Positions 52,958 through 60,574 of a stretch of 64,000 nt of DNA are shown piece after piece; the first letter of the stretch is position 1, and each line of letters begins with the position of its first letter. Source of the DNA: an uncultured Veillonellaceae bacterium (lineage in GTDB: Bacteria > Bacillota > Negativicutes > Selenomonadales > Selenomonadaceae); NCBI GenBank assembly GCA_902785705.1, contig CACZZN010000003.1:1-64000 (forward strand). The letters are read 5' to 3'. The position numbers were made by a program, and so were the translations under genes. The notes under the pieces are model-generated. The model did not search any database, was not told where the DNA came from, and saw only the letters and a program-made list of their open reading frames with translations.

Positions 52958-53983
52958 ATGAAAAAGATGCGTCTGATCCTGTGGTTGAGCGTGGTATTTG
53001 TCTCCATGCTGCTGGCAGGATGTGGCTCGGAAGCGAATAGGGGAGATCCTGCCGCCAAAGATGGGGGAAAGAAACTCGTCATCTACACCTCCATGAAGGA
53101 GTCGCTGATCGGCGGCATCGTGGAGGACTTTCGGAAGCAGCATCCGGAACTCATCGTCGACTACCAATCCGCAGGAGCCGGCAAGCTCATGGAGAAGATT
53201 GCCGCCGAGCGGCAGAGCGGACATATCCTCGCCGATATCGTCTGGACCAGCGAGGTTCCCGATTTTTACCAGATGAAGGAAGACGGGCTGCTGGAACAGT
53301 TCCGGCCTGCCGCGTTCCAAGAGATCCTCAATCCCTTCGAGGACTATGATGGCTACTTTACCGCGGCACGGTTTGGCACCCTTGGCATCGTCATCAATAC
53401 GGACAAGGTGAAGGAGCCGCCGACATCCTGGGAGGACATCGCCACGCAGCCGCTCTATCGTGATTCCTTTGGCTTGGCCGATCCCGCCCTCTCCGGCACA
53501 TCCTTTATGAGCATTGCGCTTCTGGAAAAAGAATTCGGTTGGGACTACATTGTGCGCCTGCGCCAGAACGGCGCCAGCAAGAGGAAAGGCTCCGGACAGG
53601 TGGTGGACAATACGGCCAGCGGCGAATTGACTGCCTGCCTTGGCGTGGATTACATCACGGCCAGCAAAATCGAAAAGGGCGCTCATCTTGCCATGATCTA
53701 TCCCAAGGAACTCATCATGGTGCCAAGCCCCATCGCCATCTTCAAAAGCGCTGAAAACATGGAGGAAGCCAAAGCCTTTGTGGACTATGTATTGAGCCGG
53801 GAGGCGCAGCAGAAGGTCGCGGAAGCCGGCACCGTCCCCGTTCGACAGGACATCAAATTCCCCGAAAACTACCGCCTGCCCATGCCCGAGGATGCGCTGA
53901 AGAACGGCATCCATGTCAACTATGCCGAGGTGCTTCGCAAAAAAAGCGAAACCATAGAAAAATTCTCGGAACTGTTCAAATAG
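52958..53983 (+). CDS. Extracellular solute-binding lipoprotein (iron/thiamine-type family 1)
   Basis: A 341-residue binding protein. The signal peptide ends in a classical lipobox LLAGC with Cys22. The mature part opens KKLVIYTSMKESLIGGIVEDF and holds DIVWTSEVPDFYQMKEDGLLEQF, GTLGIVINTDKV and PKELIMVPSPIAIFKSAENMEEAK, which matches the AfuA/FutA/FbpA-like family that binds Fe(III) or similar ligands. No permease or ATPase gene is adjacent. It is divergent from a hybrid kinase with a periplasmic sensor, so it may feed a signal to that kinase or serve a distant transporter. AAAGAGGTG precedes the ATG. Confidence 0.85.
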   Translation: MKKMRLILWLSVVFVSMLLAGCGSEANRGDPAAKDGGKKLVIYTSMKESLIGGIVEDFRKQHPELIVDYQSAGAGKLMEKIAAERQSGHILADIVWTSEVPDFYQMKEDGLLEQFRPAAFQEILNPFEDYDGYFTAARFGTLGIVINTDKVKEPPTSWEDIATQPLYRDSFGLADPALSGTSFMSIALLEKEFGWDYIVRLRQNGASKRKGSGQVVDNTASGELTACLGVDYITASKIEKGAHLAMIYPKELIMVPSPIAIFKSAENMEEAKAFVDYVLSREAQQKVAEAGTVPVRQDIKFPENYRLPMPEDALKNGIHVNYAEVLRKKSETIEKFSELFK

Positions 53984-54116
53984 CTAAGCAAATAATCGCT
54001 TCAGTGTGCACAGGATGAAATGAAGAAAAATTAAAAATTGTGTGGAAATATTTACAATGACACATAAACCCGCTTTTTTGTTGCTAAGTGGCGGTTTTAA
54101 AGGAATTTTTTTTAGT
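53984..54116 (+). promoter_or_regulatory. CRISPR leader
   Basis: A 133-bp AT-rich stretch with several A and T runs lies between the lipoprotein stop and the first repeat. In type I-E systems with this repeat orientation the leader is on the 5' side, so transcription of the array should run on the plus strand toward cas1. Confidence 0.65.
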
Positions 54117-54577
54117 GTATGCCCCACGCGAGTGGGGATGAACCGTTCTACGTGAATCTGACGGAGGAATGAGCATGTGTATGCCCCACGCGAGTGGGGA
54201 TGAACCAGACGCGGCGGCGCAGAGGGATGGCATTGATATGGTATGCCCCACGCGAGTGGGGATGAACCGTCTCCGACGGCTCCGCGAACTGCACTTTGAC
54301 GAGTATGCCCCACGCGAGTGGGGATGAACCAGCTGTCACGGACAACCTGCAGACGCAGATCAACGTATGCCCCACGCGAGTGGGGATGAACCGCAAATGC
54401 GGCGGCGGCAGAAAACGTAGGAACTGCGTATGCCCCACGCGAGTGGGGATGAACCGTACGCCATAGACCAGGAACTGATCACCACAAAGTATGCCCCACG
54501 CGAGTGGGGATGAACCGAGTGAGCCGCCGAAAGCGGACACCAGAATACCGTATGCCCCACGCGAGTGGGGATGAACC
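54117..54577 (+). CRISPR. Type I-E CRISPR array, 8 identical repeats and 7 spacers
   Basis: Repeats start at 54117, 54179, 54241, 54303, 54365, 54428, 54489 and 54550. Each is 28 bases: GTATGCCCCACGCGAG then TGGGGATGAACC, with the inner CCCCAC/GTGGGG palindrome. The next base is G in six cases and A in two. Spacers are 33-35 bases. The repeat type and the ATGAACC end (future crRNA 5' handle) match type I-E, consistent with the Cas genes downstream. No repeat follows where a ninth would be due (54611). Confidence 0.97.
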
Positions 54578-55091
54578 GGACAATCACTCCGGGAACTTTC
54601 CCGCTGGCTGGAGGTCTTGAAAAGGGAAAAAAATAAGCCCCGAAGGGCGAAGGTTTCACCAATAATAAAGAGGGCCATAGATATCCTCGAACTCATTATG
54701 AGGCTTGCTGCCAAAACGCCTTATGAACCAACCGTATATCCTGAGGGGGAGGGTGACGATAAAGACAAGCAGCCAAACGAATCCGCAGATTGCTTGCCCG
54801 ACAGCCTTAGCAAAAAAGCACAAAGAAAATACAATTAACAGAAGAGCGCCAACGAGACATCCAAACGCCAACAACATGCGAAACACCCCCAAAGCATAGA
54901 CTCTTTTATCTGATTATACCACGAAGGAGGCGGCATTTGTGTCTGCCGGAAAAATTTTTGCCATATCGTTTGCCATTAATGCCGCATTGAGTGCGTCTTA
55001 TGCATCTGCAAAGAGTCGGGGCACAGCCATTATGCAACAACTCGGCAACAGGACAAAAGAACTGAACGCAGAACAGATACGCCTTGATAGA
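54578..55091 (+). mobile_element. 514-bp phage-like segment between CRISPR repeats 8 and 9
   Basis: The last full repeat of the main array ends at 54577 and the next repeat begins at 55092. The segment between has no repeat copy. It holds a minus-strand frame for a small membrane protein and, on the plus strand, a well-formed start of a gene resembling phage tail tape measure proteins, cut off exactly at the repeat. No inverted repeats or transposase are seen at its ends. It could be a phage fragment inserted into the array or an aberrant long acquisition. Confidence 0.6.
54656..54877 (-). CDS. Small membrane protein, unknown
   Basis: A 73-residue frame with two hydrophobic segments (LLAFGCLVGALLLIVFSLCFF and ICGFVWLLVFIVTLPLRIYG) and a charged tail. 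ATG at 54877 has GGGGGTG 6 bases upstream and a TATAAT further upstream on the minus strand. The opposite strand also has an open frame that reads Lys/Pro-rich sequence, so the coding strand is not certain. No family is recognised. Confidence 0.4.
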   Translation of the reverse strand: MLLAFGCLVGALLLIVFSLCFFAKAVGQAICGFVWLLVFIVTLPLRIYGWFIRRFGSKPHNEFEDIYGPLYYW

Positions 55092-55106
55092 GTATGCCCC
55101 ACGTGA
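54939..55106 (+). pseudogene. 5' fragment resembling a phage tail tape measure gene
   Basis: A GTG with AAGGAGGCGG upstream reads MSAGKIFAISFAINAALSAS, then a Gln/Arg/Lys-rich helix (TAIMQQLGNRTKELNAEQIRL). This resembles the N-terminus of tape measure proteins of siphophages in Firmicutes. The frame runs into the CRISPR repeat at 55092 and stops four codons later. Confidence 0.5.
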
Positions 55107-55181
55107 GTGGGGATGAACCTTAGTGGTTATATTTGAAAAAGATTCTTTGTATTATGTTCCCCACGTTAGTGGGGGTGATTA
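55092..55181 (+). CRISPR. Terminal CRISPR unit: one near-perfect and one degenerate repeat
   Basis: The repeat at 55092 differs from the main consensus in one base (CGTGAG for CGCGAG). A degenerate copy (ATGTTCCCCACGTTAG, then TGGGGGTGATTA) starts at 55154, exactly 62 bases later, the same period as in most of the main array. It looks like the old distal end of the array. Confidence 0.85.
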
Positions 55182-55252
55182 GGTAAAGGACGAAGGGTTT
55201 AGATACTGGATGTAAGATATGATACAAGTAGTGATTTTATTTGAAAATATGT

Positions 55253-55281
55253 TTGACATTGAGAAAATGGAGGCATATCAT
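55253..55281 (+). promoter_or_regulatory. Promoter of the cas operon
   Basis: TTGACA and TATCAT are exactly 17 bases apart. The start of transcription (~55288) leaves a leader of about 14 bases before the GTG of cas1. Confidence 0.7.
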
Positions 55282-55301
55282 AGATAGCGAGGGTGGATTT
55301 T

Positions 55302-55817
55302 GTGCCGAAAGATTTGAGAGAACTTCCAAAATTGAAAGACAGTATCAGCTATGTATATTTAGAACATGCGGTGATTGAACAAGAAGACCTGTCTATTGTA
55401 GTTCGGCAGGGACGATCCAGAGTTCCTTTGCCGATTTCTTCGCTGACTTGTTTGATGCTTGGTCCGGGAATCAATATCACGCATGCTGCGGTTCGAACGA
55501 TAGCGGCAAATGGCTGCATGGTTGTTTGGTGCGGAGAGCATGGAGCCAAGTTTTATGCTATGGGACAAGGTGAAACGCGGAATGCGAAAAATATCTTGTT
55601 GCAGGCAAAATGTTGTATGGATGAAAAATTGCATATGCGTGTGGTGCGGCGCATGTACGAAATACGTTTCCCCAAAATGGACTGTTCAAACATGACATTG
55701 CAACAGATTCGAGGCATGGAGGGGATTCGAGTGCGTTCTGCGTACCAAGCGGCGGCAAAAGTGCACGGAGTATCTTGGAAAAAGCGAAACGGTAATACTT
55801 TACAGCATGAACAATGA
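55302..55817 (+). pseudogene. cas1: Cas1 (type I-E), C-terminally truncated
   Basis: Cas1 is the integrase of spacer acquisition and works with Cas2. The frame reads PKDLRELPKLKDSISYVYLEHAVIEQED, then the type I-E signatures LMLGPGINITHAAVRTIAANGC, FYAMGQGETRNAKN, and QQIRGMEGIRVRSAYQAAAKVHGV. The first metal ligand (Glu in RGMEG) is present. After WKKRNG the sequence leaves the family and stops; about 130-140 residues with the His (FVHTG-type) and Asp (YDIADI-type) ligands are missing. GTG at 55302 fits the promoter and an AGGGTGG site. No cas2 is found. The protein cannot form a complete active site. Confidence 0.88.
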
Positions 55818-55971
55818 GCAGGGGTTTTCCATGGAAATGCACGGTACGCCATATCGAAAAGTAGTAGATATCAATGGCTTGCAATTCATAGCGATTGAGG
55901 GAGGTGAGGAATCGTTTGATGGAACACGCGGTTCAGGGGGATTTGAGGAATCTCTTGTGGGCGAAAACTAA
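55807..55971 (+). CDS. Small frame at the cas1-cas3 junction, unknown
   Basis: A 54-codon frame (MNNEQGFSMEMHGTPYRKVV...FIAIEGGEE) overlaps the end of the truncated cas1 by 11 bases and the start of cas3 by about 50 bases. The ribosome binding site of cas3 (GGAGGTGAGGA) lies inside it. I do not recognise it. It may be the downstream remnant of whatever recombined with cas1, or a translated coupling peptide. Confidence 0.35.
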   Translation: MNNEQGFSMEMHGTPYRKVVDINGLQFIAIEGGEESFDGTRGSGGFEESLVGEN

Positions 55972-58558
55972 TCCGTTTAAGCCGTTATGGATGCATCTGG
56001 TGGAAACAGGCATTGTGGCACAAGAATTGGTAAGAACAGGATGCTTTTATCCTTTGGGACAGGAATTGTGCGGTTACTTGCAGATGGATGAATCGGAGAT
56101 GCTGGCTTTGGTGGGCTATATCGCTTCCATGCATGATATAGGTAAGGCGGCTGGCCCGTTTCAGGCACAGAATGAACCTATGAAGAAAATTTTGGAACAG
56201 GAAGGCATTTTCTGCGATTATCCCGGGTTTCGGCATGAGGAGTATGGGGCAGAATGTTTGCGCAAGTCTATATGGAAATCAACAAAGCGGTTTTCTGACA
56301 TAGCCGTACGCAATCGTTTTGCAGCGATCATTCGTTATCATCACCAAAAAACATTTGTGAAAGGAAGCTTTCGCCCCAGTATTGCCTATCATAAAATTGA
56401 AGATGTATGGCTGGATGTGCAAAGGCAAATAGAGGAATGCCTATGGAATGATTTTTGCCCATCCGATACGAGTCCGATACATATGGATGCAGTATGCACA
56501 CTTCTGCTTGGAATTGTTATTGCGGCGGACTGGATCGCGTCGGGGGAACTTTTCGCTCATTTGGATACGCAGCGTTCCAAGAAGACGGTGATCGAGGATG
56601 CACGTCGTCTGATAGGAAATTTTCTTGCGGAGAATCACATGCTTCACCGGGAATTTCCGACGGGAATTGACCGATTTACGAAACTGTGGAAACACAAGCA
56701 TATTTCGAAAGAAAATATGCGGCCTTTGCAAAGTGCGGCAGAAAAACTCTTGGAAAACACAGAGGAAATACCCTTGGCGGTGATTCTGGAAGCGCCTATG
56801 GGAGAAGGAAAGACGGAAGCAGGGCTTTACATGGCTGCACGTTTGGCGCAACGATGGGGGAAAGAAGGCTTTTACGTTGCGTTGCCAACAGCGGCGACTT
56901 CAAATCAAATGCACAGTCGTGTGGATGAGATGCTTCGTGCATTGCATTTGCCGGAATCCAAGCTAATGCACGGAATGGCATGGGTAATGGATGCGGATAG
57001 GGAAATAGAAAATCCGGAGTTTTATGGAGAATCTGCACAGGATGCTTTGTTGTGGACAGCACCTATGCGCCGTGGCATGATTGCTCCTTTTGCTGTTGGG
57101 ACGATCGATCAAGTCATGATGGCCGCCATGCGGACGAAATATGGTGTCCTCCGATTGGCAGGGTTGACGCAGAAGGTTTTGATTATTGACGAACTTCATT
57201 CTTATGATGCGTATATGGGTTCTATTATCAAAACTTTACTTTGCTGGTGCCGCGTGCTTCACATTCCTGTAGTCATGCTGTCTGCAACCCTTCCTTTGGA
57301 AATGAAACGAAGCTTTGCGGAGTGTTACTGCACGGCGGGAAGCGTTGAAAACCTGACGAACAAGAGTTATCCATCCATCACCATGTTTTATGAGGACAAA
57401 CCGACACGGGAGGTTCCAGTGCTCGGCACGCATCAAAAAATGACAGTTCATGTAGATCAGCAGCCGCTTTTGGAACAGCCAGAGCAGATTGCTGCCTTGG
57501 TGAGAAACCGGATAGAATTGCATGGCGGATGTATCGGCGTGATACTCAATACGGTAAAGGAAGCGCAAGAAACCTATTGCATGCTCAGAAAAGTATTGAG
57601 AGATGACTGCAAAGCGATGCTGTTTCATGCGCGGTTTTCGGCAGCGCGGCGTAACGAACTTGAAAAAGAATGTACGCGGCTTCTGGGAAGTGATAAAAGA
57701 AACCGTCCCGAACGTTTTGTGTTGGTAGCGACACAAGTGGCAGAACAATCTCTGGATCTGGATTTTGATGATATGGTCAGCGATTTGTGTCCCATCGATT
57801 TGCTTTTGCAGCGTATTGGACGTTTGTGGCGGCATGAAGAAACGCTCAGACCTTCGGGGATGGGTTTCCCACATTTGACAGTATTAACTCCCTCCGATTC
57901 GGATTTTAGATCCAGCGGCATCGTCTATCCGTCGATATTGTTGGAACGTACATGGAAAGTAATTCAGGAACGAGAAACATTTCAACTGCCGGAGGATATT
58001 CCCGGTTTGGTGGAGAATGTTTATACAGGCTATGTGGCAGATGAGCAGGAAATGGAGCATTGGATGGAATACCAGATGGCCAATCAGATGGAAGCAAGTG
58101 AAGCTCAAATACAGGAAATGCCACTGCCGGATCAAGAGTGTTTCTGGTTGGAAGATGGAATCGGCAAGAACAGAGATATGTTTTATTCAGATGAGGATAC
58201 AGCATTTCTGCCGGCTAAGACACGACTGGGGGAACTTAGCATTCGACTGGCCATTTTGCCGCGGGAGGTGTTTGATGAAGTACAAGGAAAAGAGTGCATA
58301 TCACGTTCTTTAGCAAAGCGGGTTTTACAGTATAGTCTTACTGTTGCAGAACGGAAAGTAAAATTTTTGAAAGAAAACACTTTTCACCAAGGGGAAAAGC
58401 CACTGTTAGGGAAAGGCTTGCTTTGCGGTGTGTGGATGCTTGCAGGTGAAGGGAACGCCTGTTGCTTTGATGATGGGCATGTGATTCGTATGGATGATGA
58501 TATGGGGCTTTTGATAGATGATGAAATAGGACGGTTGATAGAAGGTGAGAAGCAGTGA
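55919..58558 (+). CDS. cas3: Cas3 nuclease-helicase
   Basis: Cas3 is recruited by Cascade and degrades the target DNA. The 879-residue protein has an N-terminal HD nuclease (about 25-230: WMHLVETGIVAQEL, IASMHDIGKAAGPF, and the IIRYHHQKTF metal site) and an SF2 helicase with Walker A LEAPMGEGKTEAGLYMA near 287-303, motif II IIDELHSYDAY (DELH), and VMLSATLPLEMKRSF. Motif VI-like QRIGRLWRH near 640 is present, then a C-terminal domain. ATG at 55919 follows GGAGGTGAGGA by 8 bases. Its stop overlaps the next start (GTGA). Confidence 0.95.
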   Translation: MEHAVQGDLRNLLWAKTNPFKPLWMHLVETGIVAQELVRTGCFYPLGQELCGYLQMDESEMLALVGYIASMHDIGKAAGPFQAQNEPMKKILEQEGIFCDYPGFRHEEYGAECLRKSIWKSTKRFSDIAVRNRFAAIIRYHHQKTFVKGSFRPSIAYHKIEDVWLDVQRQIEECLWNDFCPSDTSPIHMDAVCTLLLGIVIAADWIASGELFAHLDTQRSKKTVIEDARRLIGNFLAENHMLHREFPTGIDRFTKLWKHKHISKENMRPLQSAAEKLLENTEEIPLAVILEAPMGEGKTEAGLYMAARLAQRWGKEGFYVALPTAATSNQMHSRVDEMLRALHLPESKLMHGMAWVMDADREIENPEFYGESAQDALLWTAPMRRGMIAPFAVGTIDQVMMAAMRTKYGVLRLAGLTQKVLIIDELHSYDAYMGSIIKTLLCWCRVLHIPVVMLSATLPLEMKRSFAECYCTAGSVENLTNKSYPSITMFYEDKPTREVPVLGTHQKMTVHVDQQPLLEQPEQIAALVRNRIELHGGCIGVILNTVKEAQETYCMLRKVLRDDCKAMLFHARFSAARRNELEKECTRLLGSDKRNRPERFVLVATQVAEQSLDLDFDDMVSDLCPIDLLLQRIGRLWRHEETLRPSGMGFPHLTVLTPSDSDFRSSGIVYPSILLERTWKVIQERETFQLPEDIPGLVENVYTGYVADEQEMEHWMEYQMANQMEASEAQIQEMPLPDQECFWLEDGIGKNRDMFYSDEDTAFLPAKTRLGELSIRLAILPREVFDEVQGKECISRSLAKRVLQYSLTVAERKVKFLKENTFHQGEKPLLGKGLLCGVWMLAGEGNACCFDDGHVIRMDDDMGLLIDDEIGRLIEGEKQ

Positions 58559-60021
58559 AATTTGATATTACGAAGGAATCTTGGCTCCCTGTAAGGACAT
58601 TGCAGGGAGAACGAAAGATGCTGAACCTGATGGACTTTTTGGAGCAATCTCCTTCTTTGCAGTCTCTGGATGGATTGAATCCGATGGAAGAATATAGCAT
58701 TCACAGGTTCCTGTCAGTGTTTCTTCTTGCGGTGTTTTCTCCTAAAAGATGGGAAAACAAGTGGGAGCTTTTGGAAAAGGGACAGTTTGACATGCAGCGC
58801 ATAAGGGACTATGTTCAACACTGCGAGTTCGAAGGTGTCAGTTTTGACTTGTTTGATGAAAAGCGTCCTTTTTTGCAAAGTGCCTATGATTCAAAGTACG
58901 ATCAGGAAAAGAACTTGAAGTCTCCGGCAATTTTGGACAGTACCAGAGCCAGTGGCAATAATCCCATTCATTTTGATCACAATCTGGAAGAACATGTCGT
59001 TTTGATGCCGGTGCAGGCATTTCACGGGTTGATGGCATCCCAGATTTTTTGTACGGCAATGTCTGGCGGCTATCCATCCAATGTTTACGGTGCGCCCCCG
59101 ATCTTTTATTTGCCGTTGGGGGAAAATCTGTTTGAAACCTTGATCCTCTCTATGCCGCGTATGGAAACAGGAAAGATTTCTGAAGTTGAGTTTTGGCGCA
59201 GCAAAACGGAGGTTGTTCCAAAGGCGGATGTCGCAATGACTTCACGGCTTTACGGTATGTTTTTTCCGGCACGGAGAATCTGCCTGCAAGAGAAAAATGG
59301 CGTCGTGAATCGGGTTTATTATCAACCGGGCCTGCATTTTACCGGATTCTCCGGGTGGACAGATCCGCATGTAGCGTATCGAAGAAACAAAGATCAGGAA
59401 ATCGTATCTATTAAGCCGTCTCTGGATCGGGAAGGGTGGCGCAATATTGGTACGATTGCAACGCAATTTGCGCAAAAGACAGAAGGAGTTCCGGAGGTTT
59501 TAAGGGATTATGCTGAAATTCTTGAAGAACAAGACCGGATACAAATGAATATCCTCACTTTTGGTGCAGTTACTAATCAGGCATCCTACTGTGATGCACA
59601 GCGTGGCATGATGAAACTGGATATCCGTATCACGCAAAGCGCTGAGAAATGTTATTGGATCGGTGAAGCGGTTGCTTTTGCAGAAGCTGTCGGCAATACC
59701 TTACGGAAGAACCTGAAACAGATGATAGCTCCGGCAAAGAATGATCGTGGCACAGGTGATGTGCAGCGTGCAGTGCATAAATATTTTTCTGCTTGCGAGG
59801 GATTGTTTTATCAGGCTGCGTCTAGGATTGCTCAGTGTAAGGATGAGGCTGTTTTGCCGGACGAAATGCAAAAATGGCAGGATATCGTAGGAAAGGCTGC
59901 GCGGAAAAATTTTCATCAAATGCAGGATATTTATTGCAATACGGCAGAAGAATTGATTCGGGCAGAGGAAGCATATAAGTGGTTGAGTATCAGCATTGCA
60001 AAATTGAAAGATGGGAAGTGA
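58555..60021 (+). CDS. casA: Cas8e (Cse1/CasA), large subunit of Cascade
   Basis: This subunit recognises the PAM and recruits Cas3 in type I-E Cascade. The 488-residue length is typical. Conserved elements include the start FDITKESWLPVRTLQG, HRFLSVFLLAVF, VSFDLFDEKRPFLQSA, AFHGLMASQIFCTAMSGG and the L1-type loop region PSNVYGAPPIFYLPLGENLFETL, followed by the helical bundle in the last ~150 residues. The GTG start overlaps the cas3 stop by four bases. Confidence 0.93.
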   Translation: MKFDITKESWLPVRTLQGERKMLNLMDFLEQSPSLQSLDGLNPMEEYSIHRFLSVFLLAVFSPKRWENKWELLEKGQFDMQRIRDYVQHCEFEGVSFDLFDEKRPFLQSAYDSKYDQEKNLKSPAILDSTRASGNNPIHFDHNLEEHVVLMPVQAFHGLMASQIFCTAMSGGYPSNVYGAPPIFYLPLGENLFETLILSMPRMETGKISEVEFWRSKTEVVPKADVAMTSRLYGMFFPARRICLQEKNGVVNRVYYQPGLHFTGFSGWTDPHVAYRRNKDQEIVSIKPSLDREGWRNIGTIATQFAQKTEGVPEVLRDYAEILEEQDRIQMNILTFGAVTNQASYCDAQRGMMKLDIRITQSAEKCYWIGEAVAFAEAVGNTLRKNLKQMIAPAKNDRGTGDVQRAVHKYFSACEGLFYQAASRIAQCKDEAVLPDEMQKWQDIVGKAARKNFHQMQDIYCNTAEELIRAEEAYKWLSISIAKLKDGK

Positions 60022-60025
60022 GACT

Positions 60026-60574
60026 ATGGGAGATAAAGAGGAATGGCGGAAACGTCGGGATGCTTTTTGGCAAAGATTGCAAGACGCTGTGGAAAGAGAT
60101 AACGGTATCCGTACAATACTAAAAAGAAATGCCGGAACGCAGCTATGTGAAGCAGATGGAAACGCAACGGCGGCTTTTTATCGTATTTACGGCGGTGGAT
60201 TGGTATCGGAGTGGAAAGAGGACAGATGCTTTTTTGCTGTATGTGTTTCCTGCCTTTGGAAACCGGAAGACTGGAAAAGAGCTGTTTCCATGGTGGAGGG
60301 GGCAAGAAAATTCTTGGATTCGGAAAGCAAGGAAACCTTTGGAAAAAAGATGAAAGTTTTAATGGATTTGCCTTGGGACAGAGACGGATTTTTAGCAGGG
60401 AAGCTTTGCAGACTGTTGAAGTTTTGTCAATCGAAGGGCATAGTAGTGGATGGCAAGGAACTTCTGGAAGATTTACTTTCATGGGATAGGGACGATCGTC
60501 AAATCCAACGCAAATGGGCAAGAGAATTTTATCGTATAGAAAGTGATAAGGGAGGAAATACAAATGTTGATTGA
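60026..60574 (+). CDS. casB: Cas11 (Cse2/CasB), small subunit of Cascade
   Basis: A 182-residue helical protein that forms the dimeric belly of type I-E Cascade. Features of Cse2 are WQRLQDAVERDNGIRTILKRNAGTQLCEA (the RA.L.R pattern) near the start, AFYRIY, and the C-terminal LLEDLLSWDRDDRQIQRKWAREFY. ATG at 60026 lies 4 bases after the cas8e stop, with GGGAAGTGAG upstream. Its end overlaps the cas7e start by 11 bases. Confidence 0.9.
   Translation: MGDKEEWRKRRDAFWQRLQDAVERDNGIRTILKRNAGTQLCEADGNATAAFYRIYGGGLVSEWKEDRCFFAVCVSCLWKPEDWKRAVSMVEGARKFLDSESKETFGKKMKVLMDLPWDRDGFLAGKLCRLLKFCQSKGIVVDGKELLEDLLSWDRDDRQIQRKWAREFYRIESDKGGNTNVD

Noticed and set aside
54578..54611. Normal eighth spacer after repeat 8
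   Set aside because: Its length could fit, but no repeat follows at 54611, so it cannot be called a spacer from the sequence alone.
54617..54838. Plus-strand 73-codon frame opposite the small membrane protein in the phage-like segment
   Set aside because: Its TTG start is only 2 bases after the ribosome binding site and the sequence is Lys/Pro-rich with no family. The minus-strand frame has better signals, although certainty is low.
55154..55181. Degenerate repeat as a separate CRISPR array
   Set aside because: It follows the preceding repeat at exactly the array period, so it is the decayed terminal repeat of the same array.
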